DNA from: Clostridia bacterium
GTDB lineage: Bacteria; Bacillota; Clostridia; Christensenellales; Aristaeellaceae
DNA length: 64,000 nt
Assembly: GCA_017404985.1 (NCBI GenBank)
Contig: JAFRBK010000001.1
Span: 35,104-99,103, forward strand
Reading direction: 5' to 3'
The notes under the pieces are model-generated. The model searched no databases, was not told the origin of the DNA, and saw nothing but the letters and a program-made list of their open reading frames with translations. Position numbers and translations under genes: made by a program. Shown here piece after piece: positions 1 to 10,685 of the stretch (position 1 is the stretch's first letter; each line of letters begins with the position of its first letter).

Positions 1-2
1 AC

Positions 3-715
3 GGCGCGGGGAAAACAACGACCGTGCGGCTGATTGACGGGCTGCTCCGCCCGGCGGAGGGCCGCGTGCTGATTCACGGGGCGGACACGGCGACGAGCCC
101 CGTCAGCGAGCGGGCGCGGCGGGTCGGGTTCCTGTTCCAGAACCCGGACCGGCAGATCTGCAAAAACACGGTGCGGGAGGAGATCCTTTTCGGGCTCAAG
201 GCGGTGCGGGGCGAGGAAGACGAGGAATTCCTGAAAACCCGGACGGAGGAAGTGCTGAAGGACTTCGACTTCACCGGGGACGAGGAACCCTTTTCGCTGA
301 GCCGCGGGCAGCGGCAGCGGGTGGCGCTGGCTTCCATCCTGGCGGTGGAGCCGGAAATCCTGATCCTGGACGAACCCACCACCGGGCTGGACTATTCCGA
401 ATGCTGCCACATCATGGACCGAATCCGCCGGATGAACGAAGAAAAGAAGGTCACCGTCGTCATGGTGTGCCACGACATGGAGGTCGTGCTGGACTACGCC
501 AGCCGGGCGCTGGTCATGGCGGACGGGCAGCTGCTGGCGGACGGCCCGGTGCGGGAGGTTTTCAGGGACACGGAGCTGCTGGAAAAGGCGGCGATCCTGC
601 CCCCGCAGATCATCGGGCTTTCGCTGCGCCTGGGCGCGGGATTTGAACAGGCGGACACGCCGGAGGGCATGGCGGAGGCCGTGCTCAAACGCCGGGAAGC
701 GGGAGGGAGCCGGAA

Positions 716-719
<4 letters not shown>
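3..719 (+). CDS. ECF transporter ATPase (partial, 5' end off window)
   Basis: ATP-binding subunit of an energy-coupling factor vitamin or metal importer. The window opens inside the gene: the reading frame already shows the Walker A end GAGKTT at positions 3-20, so only about the first 35-40 residues are missing. The ABC signature LSRGQRQR and the Walker B ILILDEPTTGLD follow, then a switch histidine (CHDME). It overlaps the next gene, EcfT, by 4 bases (ATGA), which marks one operon. ECF modules usually carry two ATPases before EcfT; position suggests this is the second (EcfA2), but the first is outside the window. Substrate unknown, because no S component is visible. Confidence 0.9.
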
Positions 720-3065
<2,346 letters not shown>

Positions 3066-3085
3066 AAGCGGAATCGGGCTGCGTA

Positions 3086-3115
3086 TTGACAGAACGCACA
3101 GAACGGGTATATATA
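3086..3115 (+). promoter_or_regulatory. Promoter-like sequence before the COG0523 pair
   Basis: TTGACA at 3086-3091 and TATATA at 3108-3113 (16-base spacer) or 3110-3115 (18-base spacer). The same TTGACAGAACG string begins the promoter at 1477. The -10 overlaps the left arm of a terminator hairpin, so which function dominates is unclear. Confidence 0.5.
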
Positions 3116-3150
3116 AGGTAGTTGCTTTTCGGAGCGGCTGCCTTATTTTT
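3113..3150 (+). terminator. Rho-independent terminator after the GH51 gene
   Basis: Bases 3115-3126 pair with 3133-3144 in RNA: 12 contiguous pairs including three G-U, loop 3127-3132, and a T-rich run at 3146-3150. The wobble pairs suit an RNA hairpin better than a protein operator. It would end the GH51 transcript. Confidence 0.7.
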
Positions 3151-3183
3151 GTTTGGCGAACAAGGGAAAGAGGGATAACAACC

Positions 3184-4242
3184 ATGGTGAAAATCAATGT
3201 GATTTCGGGATTTCTGGGAGCGGGCAAAACGACACTGATCAAAAAACTGCTGACCGGCAGCCTGAGAAATGAAAAAGTGGTGCTGCTGGAGAACGAATAC
3301 GGCGAGATCGGGATCGACGGCGGATTCATGAAGGACGCGGGGATCACCGTGACCGAGCTGAACGCCGGGTGCATCTGCTGCACGCTGGCGGGGGACTTCC
3401 AGGGGGCGATCGACCAGCTGATCGACACCTACCATCCGGACCGGATCCTGGTGGAGCCCACGGGCGTGGGCAAGCTCAGCGAGATTCTGAGCGCGGTGGA
3501 AAAGGCGAAGGAACGCCATCCGGACATCGAGGTCAGCGGCAGCGCGACGATCGTGGACGCGGGAAAATGCCGGATGTACATGAAGAACTTCGGCGAATTC
3601 TTCCTGGACCAGGTGAAGAGCGCCTCCACGGTGATCTTCAGCCGGACGCAGCTGCTGCCGGCTGACCGGGTGGAAAAGAGCCGCCAGCTGATTGCGGAAG
3701 CGCATCCGGACGCCAGGATCATCACGACGCCCTGGGACGAGATGGATCCGGACTTCATGCTCGAAGTGATCGAGAAGGGGAAGCCGATTTATTTCCCGCC
3801 GCTGGAAGACGATGATGCTGACGATGCCGACGACGATGATGAGGACGAGCATGAGCATCATCATGAGCATCACCATCATGAACATGACCATGACCATGAG
3901 CACGGGCATGAAGGGCACGAGCACCATCATCACCACCACCATCACCACGAGGGCGAGCACGACGCGGACGAGGTGTTCGGGAACATCGGGCTGGAGACCG
4001 CACAGCGGTACGAGCAGGAGGAAATCCGGGAGATGCTGGGCAAGCTCGGGGACGAGGAGGAATACGGCCGGGTGCTCCGGGCGAAGGGAATCCTGCAGAA
4101 CGCGGCGGGGCAATGGTTCCAGTTCGACTACGTGCCCGGGGAAATCGACATGCGGGACGGCAGCGCGGACTACACCGGCCGGCTGTGCATCATCGGCGCG
4201 GACCTGAACGAGCAGGCCCTGGCGGAACTGTTCCATCTGTAA
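3184..4242 (+). CDS. COG0523 (CobW-type) GTPase with His-rich metal-binding stretch
   Basis: G3E-family P-loop GTPase of the metal-chaperone group (CobW, ZagA/YciC, YeiR relatives). 352 residues: Walker A GFLGAGKTT at 9-17, the family metal-site motif CICC at 63-66, then an insert at about 205-260 made almost only of Asp, Glu and His, including a run of eight histidines, and last a CobW C-terminal domain. The insert probably buffers or delivers zinc or another transition metal. A near-identical fold is encoded just downstream with a 21-base gap, so the two are co-transcribed. Start ATG 3184 follows GGGAAAGAGGG. Metal identity and client enzyme are unknown. Confidence 0.9.
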   Translation: MVKINVISGFLGAGKTTLIKKLLTGSLRNEKVVLLENEYGEIGIDGGFMKDAGITVTELNAGCICCTLAGDFQGAIDQLIDTYHPDRILVEPTGVGKLSEILSAVEKAKERHPDIEVSGSATIVDAGKCRMYMKNFGEFFLDQVKSASTVIFSRTQLLPADRVEKSRQLIAEAHPDARIITTPWDEMDPDFMLEVIEKGKPIYFPPLEDDDADDADDDDEDEHEHHHEHHHHEHDHDHEHGHEGHEHHHHHHHHHEGEHDADEVFGNIGLETAQRYEQEEIREMLGKLGDEEEYGRVLRAKGILQNAAGQWFQFDYVPGEIDMRDGSADYTGRLCIIGADLNEQALAELFHL

Positions 4243-4263
4243 GACGGCAGCGAGGCGGACAGC

Positions 4264-5214
4264 ATGAGAAGAGAATTTGTGCCCATCTATATGATTACGG
4301 GCTTTCTGGAAAGCGGAAAGACCACCCTGGGGATGACCGTGCTGGAGAACAAGCGGTTCACCAACGGGGGGACCTGCTTGATTATCCAGTGCGAGGAAGG
4401 CGAAATTGAATACGACGAGGCGAAGCTGAAGGCGAACAAAGGGATCGTCGTGACGCTGGACGAGGCGGAGGAGCTGACCACCGCGCAGCTGGCCCGCTGG
4501 GAGACGGAATACAAGCCGTCCTGCGTGATTCTGGAATACAACAACATGTGGGGGTTCCAGCGGCTGGACGAGATCCGGCTGCCGCGGCTGTGGGGATGGG
4601 CCCAGGTGGTGACCACCGTGGACGCCACGACGCTGGCCAACTACATGACCAATATGCGGAAGCTGCTGACGGACCCGATGAAGACTGCGGACATGATCTA
4701 TGTCAACCGGTGCGGGGAGGGCTTTGACAAGGCCTCCTGGAGAAAGCAGATCCGCGCGCTGAACGGCGGATGCACGATTCTGTTCGAGAACCTGGACGGG
4801 AGCGTGGAGGACGGCGTGCGGGATGAGGACCTGCCCTATGATATGAAGGCGGCTGTGATCGAGATTTCGGAGGACCAGTTCGGGACGCTGTATCTGGACA
4901 GCATGGACCATCCGGAACGGTATGACGGGAAGACTCTGCGGATTGTCGGGCAGGCATACCGGAAAAAGGAGTTTCCTCCGGGATTCTATTATTTCGGGCG
5001 GCAGGCGATGACCTGCTGCGCGGAGGATATCCAGGCCTGCGGGTGGGTCTGCAAAGGGGAGCGGACGCCGGATAATAAGACGTATTTTACGTTGACGGCC
5101 CGGGGGAAACGGGTGGTTTCGCCGGACGGGCGCGCGGCGCTGATGCTTTATGAGGAGAAGACGGAGAAGGCGAAGGTGCCGCGGGAGGAGTTTGTTTCGT
5201 TTGTAAATATTTAA
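4264..5214 (+). CDS. COG0523-like GTPase fused to a DUF1980-like C-terminal domain
   Basis: 316 residues. The N-terminal half is a second G3E P-loop domain (Walker A GFLESGKTT, 13-21), but it lacks the CxCC metal motif found in its neighbour. The C-terminal part (about 220-300) resembles the soluble domain of the DUF1980/TIGR03943 family (YcgQ type): a PERYDGKTLRIVGQAY stretch, then a cysteine pair in MTCCAEDIQACGW (Cys 251-252). In Bacillus, DUF1980 proteins work with a permease and lie in zinc-starvation regulons beside a COG0523 protein, so the fusion fits a metal-homeostasis role. The domain call is from memory of the family; no search was run. Confidence 0.75.
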   Translation: MRREFVPIYMITGFLESGKTTLGMTVLENKRFTNGGTCLIIQCEEGEIEYDEAKLKANKGIVVTLDEAEELTTAQLARWETEYKPSCVILEYNNMWGFQRLDEIRLPRLWGWAQVVTTVDATTLANYMTNMRKLLTDPMKTADMIYVNRCGEGFDKASWRKQIRALNGGCTILFENLDGSVEDGVRDEDLPYDMKAAVIEISEDQFGTLYLDSMDHPERYDGKTLRIVGQAYRKKEFPPGFYYFGRQAMTCCAEDIQACGWVCKGERTPDNKTYFTLTARGKRVVSPDGRAALMLYEEKTEKAKVPREEFVSFVNI

Positions 5215-5228
5215 AAATGTGATATACT
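5201..5228 (+). promoter_or_regulatory. Promoter before the glycosyltransferase
   Basis: TTGTAA at 5201-5206, 16-base spacer, TATACT at 5223-5228. It lies in the last codons of the preceding GTPase gene and about 45 bases before the next start. Confidence 0.55.
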
Positions 5229-5270
5229 GGTCATACCAGATATGGAGGAAGCCAGCCGGGAGGATACAGC

Positions 5271-6458
5271 ATGCTGAAGATCGGACTGTTTACGGACACT
5301 TTTCTGCCGATAGTGGACGGGGTGGGCCGGGTGGTTCAGGCCTATGCCGAGACCCTGTGCTCCATGGGGCACCAGGTGGCGGTGGTGGCGCCTATGTACG
5401 ACAGCGGTTTTCGGGGCGGGTATCCCTACGAGCTGGTGGAATTCAACGCGAAGCCGATGCCGGGCTACAAGCAGTACCGGATCGGGGAAGCCATGCTGGA
5501 CCCGCACTACCGCAAGCGGATCCGGATGATTGACATGGACCTGGTGCATGCCCACAGCCCTTTCCATACCGGCTCCGAGGCGCTGCGGCTGGCGGCGCTG
5601 CGGAAGATTCCCCTGGTGGGGACCTTTCATTCCAAATACTATGACGATTTCCTGAGAGCCACCAAGTCTGAATCCCTGGCGAAAATGGGCGTCAAAATCG
5701 TGGTCAATTACTATAACCGCTGCGACGAGGTATGGGCGGTGGGAAGCAACACGGCGGACGTGCTTCACAGCTACGGGTTCGAAGGCGACGTGCAGGTGAT
5801 GCCCAACGGCGCGTCGCTGCGAAGCGCCTCCCCGAACGACATCGCCGAAGTGACCCGCCGATGGAACCTGGGGGAGGATCCCCTGATTCTGTTCGTGGGC
5901 CAGATGGACTGGAAGAAGAATATTCTGACCGTGCTGGAAGGCTGCGCGAAGATGAAGAAGCAGGGCTGCGCTTTCAGGCTGCTGCTGGCCGGGCAGGGTA
6001 TCGACCTGGGCCATATCCGGCAGAAAATCCAGGACCTGAACCTGCAGGACCGGGCGGAAGCGATCGGCCATATTACGGACAACTCCCTGCTGGAGGGGCT
6101 GTATGCCCGGGCGTCGGTATTCGCCTTCCCGTCCCTGTACGACATGGCGCCCATGGTTGTGCGGGAGGCTGCCGTGATGGGCACGCCCTCCGTGATGGTG
6201 CGGGGCAGCACGGCGGCGGAAGTGATCCGCAACGGGGAAAACGGCTTCCTGTGCGAAAACGACCCAGACGACCTGGCCCGGGTGATGACGGAAATTCTGG
6301 CAGACCCCGCACGCCTGGAACAGGTCGGGGAGAATGCGCGGAACACGATTCCCGTGCCGTGGGAAAAGGTGATGGAGCGGGCCGTGGAACGCTATACCCG
6401 CCTGGTTGCCCTGGGCAAGGAAGGCAAGCTGAAGGACAAAAAGATTCGGATCATATAA
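5271..6458 (+). CDS. Glycosyltransferase family 4
   Basis: GT-B fold, GT4-type retaining glycosyltransferase of 395 residues. The N-terminus (FTDTFLPIVDGVGRVV) is the glycine-rich acceptor-side start typical of diacylglycerol glucosyltransferases and of mannosyltransferases such as PimB/MgtA. The donor-binding half has LFVGQMDWKKN and the conserved acidic helix region around VVREAAVMGTP. There is no signal peptide, so it acts on the cytoplasmic face. GGGAGG at 5258-5263 supports ATG 5271. The following phospholipase C-like gene starts 17 bases after the stop, so a membrane glycolipid role is possible but not shown. Confidence 0.85.
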   Translation: MLKIGLFTDTFLPIVDGVGRVVQAYAETLCSMGHQVAVVAPMYDSGFRGGYPYELVEFNAKPMPGYKQYRIGEAMLDPHYRKRIRMIDMDLVHAHSPFHTGSEALRLAALRKIPLVGTFHSKYYDDFLRATKSESLAKMGVKIVVNYYNRCDEVWAVGSNTADVLHSYGFEGDVQVMPNGASLRSASPNDIAEVTRRWNLGEDPLILFVGQMDWKKNILTVLEGCAKMKKQGCAFRLLLAGQGIDLGHIRQKIQDLNLQDRAEAIGHITDNSLLEGLYARASVFAFPSLYDMAPMVVREAAVMGTPSVMVRGSTAAEVIRNGENGFLCENDPDDLARVMTEILADPARLEQVGENARNTIPVPWEKVMERAVERYTRLVALGKEGKLKDKKIRII

Positions 6459-6475
6459 AAAGGTAGGTGAGCCCC

Positions 6476-7408
6476 ATGCCGGATCCGGTGCTGCATTCGG
6501 TATTCGGAAACACTGTCAAAGGCCGTTTGTCTCCGGAGGCGCGGAATGCGCTGGTACCGGAGCCTTATTCTTTTGCCCAGTTCGGGCCTGACCCATGGTT
6601 CGGCTACAAGCCCTGGGTCCGCGTGGGCCGGGGCCGCATCATGCATACCGCCCGGACCGGGGAATTCCTGATGGCCCTGGCGGACCAGGCGAAAAACGGG
6701 AAAAGCCGGGCGGAAATGTTTTCCTATCTGGCGGGGTTCCTGTGCCACTATGCCCTGGACTCGGCGGCGCATCCCTATATCATCCGCCGGACGGACGTGG
6801 ACTATCCCGTGCCGAACGGGCATATGGCCTTTGAGCATATGCTGGATGTGAAGCAGATGGTGCGGGATGGGCACATGGGGGAGAAGCACCCCGTGACGGA
6901 CCACTATTTTCTGGACATTTCGCTGCCGGCCGTGATGGAAGAGGACCTGAACCGGGTGTTCGAAACCGTATACGGATGGAAAAACTGCCGGAAGGTAATC
7001 GTCCGCAGCAACCGCATCTTTCGGGTTTTCTACCGGGTGATGGAGAACCCGCACGGGCTGGCGGCCTTCCTGGCCCGGCATGTGAAGGGCGGCGGCCTGC
7101 GCTCCTGGACGTATTCCAACCCTTATTACACGGATCTGGACGTGGAAAACGAGGCCCATGAGGAATGGGTGCATGCCTATGATCAATCGATTATTTCCCG
7201 GGAAAGCATCGCTGACATGCAGGAAAGAGGGGCGGAGCGGGCTGCGCGGCTGATCGAGGCCTCTTACCGGTATATTTATTCGGGGGATCTGGGCCGGGAG
7301 GAGCTGGCGGAGGCCATCGGCAACGATTCCTACCTGAGCGGGCTGCCGCTGGATGATCCCCGGAATTTCAACGTGGGACCCGTGCTGGAACCGGTGACGA
7401 AGATCTGA
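6476..7408 (+). CDS. Zinc-dependent phospholipase C family protein
   Basis: 310-residue protein of the Zn-dependent PLC fold (Pfam Zn_dep_PLPC). Visible family features are FAQFGPDPWF, an HTARTGEF helix and FLCHYALDSAAHPY, supplying His and Asp ligands spaced as in the family. There is no signal peptide, which is common in clostridial members of unknown function. GTG 6467 is also in frame, but AGGTAGGTG lies at the right distance for ATG 6476. Probably co-transcribed with the glycosyltransferase. Whether it hydrolyses phospholipids is not known. Confidence 0.82.
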   Translation: MPDPVLHSVFGNTVKGRLSPEARNALVPEPYSFAQFGPDPWFGYKPWVRVGRGRIMHTARTGEFLMALADQAKNGKSRAEMFSYLAGFLCHYALDSAAHPYIIRRTDVDYPVPNGHMAFEHMLDVKQMVRDGHMGEKHPVTDHYFLDISLPAVMEEDLNRVFETVYGWKNCRKVIVRSNRIFRVFYRVMENPHGLAAFLARHVKGGGLRSWTYSNPYYTDLDVENEAHEEWVHAYDQSIISRESIADMQERGAERAARLIEASYRYIYSGDLGREELAEAIGNDSYLSGLPLDDPRNFNVGPVLEPVTKI

Positions 7409-7460
7409 TAATACCTGCGCGCGGGCTGGGAACCGCGCGGAAGATTGAAAGGTACAGGAC

Positions 7461-8558
7461 ATGACACTGAACGCCAACAGCCTCAGGACCAGCCTGCTGG
7501 TGACGATCCTGGTCGCGGTGATGGTGGCGGTGCTGCCGTGGGCGGACCGCCGGATCTGCCGCCGGCTGGGGCTGAACCTGCACGGCGGAATGAGCAGCAA
7601 TCCCCGGGCGGACGAGCTGCTGCAGCTGCGGAAGATCCTGCTGGCGGCGGGGTTCGGGCTGTATCTGGCTATTTTTGCGTACGTGGTGTTCTTTTCCCGG
7701 GTGGCGACGGAGGACTACCAGGTCCATGTGGCCGTGCTGGAGGACCTAAGCAATTCTGTGCAGACGGACCACGGGTTTTCGGACGTGCTGCGGACGCTTT
7801 TCAGCGAGGGATTCGGCGCCGCGATGAAACGGGTGCGGATTGTCCGGCTGCAGGATATTTTACAGTTCTATATGAACATGATGCTTTTTATTCCGATGGG
7901 CTATCTGCTGCCCTATGTGTCCTCCTGGTTTCGGGCCAGGGTGACGCGGCGGCCGGTGCTGGCCTGTTTTTTGCTGAGCGTGGCGGTGGAGAACCTGCAG
8001 CTGGTTACCCGGCATGGGTACTATGACCTGGATGATTTGATTTCCAATACGCTGGGCGGGTTCATCGGGCAGATGCTTTTTATTTCTGTCGCGTTTGTTG
8101 TGACGCACCCGGGGTGGCGGAAGGATCTGCGCAACTATCGGAAATGGAAAAAGGATTCCCGGGGGCATGCGCTGCCGGCGTATGAGCGGCGGCTGGGGCT
8201 GCGGCGGGTGACGCTGCGGGGGAGCGACCCGGAGACGATCAGGGAGTTTTTTGTGGAGCAGCTGGGGTTCCGGATGAGGAATTATATCGGCGGGAAGAAT
8301 GGGGAAGTGAGGGAACTTTTCCGGCTGGGGCATCTGGATGTGGAAGTGGTTTGCCGGGGCGGAGAGGAGATTCCGGAGGAGCAGGTGCTGACGCTGGCGA
8401 CGACGCGGATGGCGTTGATTCGGAAATGGCTGGCGGCGGAGGGGATTGAGGTGACGGAGTACCGGGGGGATGATTGTACCGGGTTGAGATATATGGAGTT
8501 TATGGGGCCGGATGGGATTAAGGTGAGGTTGATGGAAGAGGTTTGGGGAGAGGTGTGA
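7461..8558 (+). CDS. VanZ-like membrane protein fused to a VOC (glyoxalase-fold) domain
   Basis: 365 residues. The first 220 or so hold four to five membrane segments with VanZ-family features: FYMNMMLFIPMGYLLP, then VENLQLVTRHGYYDLDDLISNTLGG. After a basic linker the last 120 residues look like one vicinal-oxygen-chelate module: LRRVTLRGSDPETIREFF at its start and YMEFMGPDGIKVRLME at its end. VanZ proteins are linked to glycopeptide resistance and envelope functions; VOC modules bind metals or small ligands. The fusion is unusual. Codon use shifts to more T-rich codons near the 3' end. It lies between a PLC-like gene and a D,D-carboxypeptidase, an envelope-themed run. Confidence 0.8.
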   Translation: MTLNANSLRTSLLVTILVAVMVAVLPWADRRICRRLGLNLHGGMSSNPRADELLQLRKILLAAGFGLYLAIFAYVVFFSRVATEDYQVHVAVLEDLSNSVQTDHGFSDVLRTLFSEGFGAAMKRVRIVRLQDILQFYMNMMLFIPMGYLLPYVSSWFRARVTRRPVLACFLLSVAVENLQLVTRHGYYDLDDLISNTLGGFIGQMLFISVAFVVTHPGWRKDLRNYRKWKKDSRGHALPAYERRLGLRRVTLRGSDPETIREFFVEQLGFRMRNYIGGKNGEVRELFRLGHLDVEVVCRGGEEIPEEQVLTLATTRMALIRKWLAAEGIEVTEYRGDDCTGLRYMEFMGPDGIKVRLMEEVWGEV

Positions 8559-8580
8559 CAAGTGGTCGGGGGTGTGTTTT

Positions 8581-9651
8581 ATGAGGAAGTTGATGGCTGG
8601 GGTGCTGGCGGTTGTTTTGATGGCTGGGGTGGTTGGCGGAGCTTGGGCTACGGCGGATACGGAGGTGGTTACGGTTACTCCGGCGCCGAAGCTGCGGACT
8701 TTGAAATCCGGGAGCAAGGGGGAAGAGGTTGTTCGGCTGCAGGAGCGGCTGGCGGAGCTTGGGTATTATACGCTGGCGCCGGACGGGAAATACAGCGCGG
8801 AGACGAAAGCGGCGGTTAAGACCTTTCAGGCGGCCAACGGGCTGAAGGCGGACGGGGTGGCGGGCGTCAAGACGCTGACGCTGCTTTATTCAGACGAGGC
8901 GATCGCCGCGCCGAAGCCTGTGGACGTGCTGGCGGGGGAATATCCCATGCTGGTGAACAAGGAGCATCCTGTGCCGGAAACCTTCGTGCCGCAGGACTTG
9001 GTGATGCTGACGGATGATTGCGACGCGAAGCTGGTTAAAATAAAATATTCCCAGACGCAGGCTGTGAAAACCGCCGTGGATGCGCTGGTTACCATGCTGG
9101 AAGCGGCGAAGGAGGACGGGATCACCAACTGGCAGATTTCAGCGGCATACCGCAGCTACCAGAAGCAGGTGACCACCTTGAACGCCAAGATCAACACTTA
9201 TCTGGAACGCAACAAGGAATGGTCGAAAAACAAGGCCAGGAAGGCGGCGCTGAAGACCGTGGCGGAGCCCGGGTGCAGCGAGCACCATACCGGGCTGGCT
9301 TTCGATATCAACGTGCCGAAATCTTCCGCCTTCAAGGGGACGAAGCAGTGCACGTGGCTCCATGAGCACTGCTGGGATTACGGGTTCATCGTGCGGTACC
9401 AGGAGGGGAAGGAGAACATTACCGGATTTACGGCGGAGGCGTGGCATATCCGCTACGTCGGGGTTGAGCACGCAAAAATCATGCAGAAGAATAACTGGTG
9501 CCTGGAGGAGTACCTGGAGGCCGTTGCCGCGGAAACGCCGGATGAAGAGGAGACCCTGGATGAGGAGGATCCACTGACAGAGGACGAAGTGGAAATGTCG
9601 GATGAGGAGGAGATTCCGGCGGAGGAGGATGCGGAAACGCCGGATGAGTGA
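8581..9651 (+). CDS. D-alanyl-D-alanine carboxypeptidase (VanY type) with peptidoglycan-binding domain
   Basis: Exported cell-wall peptidase, 356 residues. Signal peptide at about 1-26, PG_binding_1 repeat at about 38-95 (GEEVVRLQERLAELGYY), then a VanY/LAS peptidase domain at about 140-310. The zinc and catalytic motifs are CSEHHTGLAFDI at about 232-243 and EAWHIRY at about 287-293. The C-terminus is a 45-residue acidic tail of Asp/Glu repeats. GTG 8572 is also in frame, but GGGGG at 8568-8572 fits ATG 8581. It would trim stem-peptide termini. It ends 11 bases before the convergent exonuclease gene. Confidence 0.9.
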   Translation: MRKLMAGVLAVVLMAGVVGGAWATADTEVVTVTPAPKLRTLKSGSKGEEVVRLQERLAELGYYTLAPDGKYSAETKAAVKTFQAANGLKADGVAGVKTLTLLYSDEAIAAPKPVDVLAGEYPMLVNKEHPVPETFVPQDLVMLTDDCDAKLVKIKYSQTQAVKTAVDALVTMLEAAKEDGITNWQISAAYRSYQKQVTTLNAKINTYLERNKEWSKNKARKAALKTVAEPGCSEHHTGLAFDINVPKSSAFKGTKQCTWLHEHCWDYGFIVRYQEGKENITGFTAEAWHIRYVGVEHAKIMQKNNWCLEEYLEAVAAETPDEEETLDEEDPLTEDEVEMSDEEEIPAEEDAETPDE

Positions 9652-9662
9652 TTCCGCAATGG

Positions 9663-10418
9663 TTACAGGTCCAGTGTCAGTTCCACGGGACAATGGTCGG
9701 AACCGAAAATTTCGTTATGGATGGCGGCGCCGGAGAGGCGGTTCCGGAGCCTGTCGGAGACGATGAAATAATCAATGCGCCATCCGGCATTCTTTTCGCG
9801 GGCGTGGAAGCGATAGCTCCACCAGCTGTAGGCATCCCTCAGGTCCGGATAGAAAAAGCGGAAGGTGTCGGTGAAGCCGCTGGACAGGAGGACGGTCATC
9901 TTCTGCCGTTCCTCGGGGGTGAAGCCGGCATTTTTCGTGTTGGATTTCGGGTTTTTCAGGTCGATTTCCTGATGGGCTACGTTCAGGTCGCCGCAGAAAA
10001 TGACCGGCTTTTTTTCATCCAGGGATTTCAGATAGGACAGGAAGGCATCTTCCCAGGCCATGCGCCAGGGGAGGCGGGCCAGGCTGTCCTGGCTGTTGGG
10101 CGTATAGACGGTGATGAAAAAGAATTCCGGGAATTCAAGGGTGATGACCCGGCCTTCGTGGTCAAACTCCTCCTGACCGATGCCGTAGGTGACGGACAGC
10201 GGCTCTTTGCGGCTGAACACCGCCGTGCCGGAGTAGCCTTTTTTTTCGGCGTAGTTCCAGAAAGAGTGGTAGCCTTCCGGGGACCAGTCAATCTGGCCCG
10301 CCTGCAGCTTGGTTTCCTGCAGGCAGAAAAGGTCCGCATCCAGGGCGTGGAAGGCTTCCGCGAAGCCTTTGCCCATCGCGGCCCGCAGGCCGTTGACATT
10401 CCATGAGATCATTTTCAT
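9663..10418 (-). CDS. xth: Exodeoxyribonuclease III
   Basis: Mg-dependent AP endonuclease and 3'-5' exonuclease for base-excision repair, 251 residues. The motifs are complete: SWNVNGLRA, CLQETKLQ with the metal-binding Glu, GDLNVAHQEIDL with the catalytic Asp and Asn, and a terminal GSDHCPVEL with the Asp-His pair. The open frame continues upstream to 11153, but the protein starts at 10418 with ATGAAAATG after GGGAGTACC. It is transcribed against the carboxypeptidase gene, and divergently from the NusG-II operon. Confidence 0.95.
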   Translation of the reverse strand: MKMISWNVNGLRAAMGKGFAEAFHALDADLFCLQETKLQAGQIDWSPEGYHSFWNYAEKKGYSGTAVFSRKEPLSVTYGIGQEEFDHEGRVITLEFPEFFFITVYTPNSQDSLARLPWRMAWEDAFLSYLKSLDEKKPVIFCGDLNVAHQEIDLKNPKSNTKNAGFTPEERQKMTVLLSSGFTDTFRFFYPDLRDAYSWWSYRFHAREKNAGWRIDYFIVSDRLRNRLSGAAIHNEIFGSDHCPVELTLDL

Positions 10419-10487
10419 ATGGTGGTACTCCCTTCTACTGTATGGGGTTATCATACCTGATGGGGCGGGGGATTTCAACTGTTTCGG

Positions 10488-10516
10488 TTGCCCAGGAGAG
10501 GGAAAATGGGTATAAT
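10488..10516 (+). promoter_or_regulatory. Promoter of the NusG-II/Gx/ApbE operon
   Basis: TTGCCC at 10488-10493, 17-base spacer and a perfect TATAAT at 10511-10516. Transcription would start near 10523, exactly at the 5' arm of the leader structure. Confidence 0.6.
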
Positions 10517-10520
10517 TTCT

Positions 10521-10603
10521 AAGGGGGGCTTTCCGATAACTCAACATCTTCACTGCCTTCATCTGCCACCGGCAGCGGCAGTAAAGATGCCCCTTACCCC
10601 CTT
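10521..10603 (+). promoter_or_regulatory. Structured 5' leader RNA of unknown class
   Basis: Nested complementarity fills the leader. Bases 10545-10557 pair with 10577-10589 (12 of 13), an inner CTGCC 10563-10567 pairs with GGCAG 10571-10575 around an ACC loop, and AAGGGG 10521-10526 can pair with CCCCTT 10590-10595 or with the C-run at 10597-10603. The last choice gives two mutually exclusive outer stems. No T-run follows, so it is not a simple terminator. I do not recognise it as FMN, TPP or any other riboswitch I know. Confidence 0.5.
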
Positions 10604-10685
10604 CGGCCTTCGGTCTTTGAATATGGAGACATAAAGAAGATATTATTGTGAAGTGGGGGATTAAAAACACAAATCGGAGGATCAT

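Noticed and set aside
3796-3966. His/Asp-rich stretch considered as a sequence artefact or non-coding microsatellite
   Set aside because: It stays in frame inside a complete COG0523 protein, uses mixed His codons, and such inserts are known in metal chaperones.
10545-10589. Leader stem considered as an FMN or TPP riboswitch, since ApbE handles flavin
   Set aside because: None of the conserved FMN or TPP core strings is present; the leader remains unclassified.
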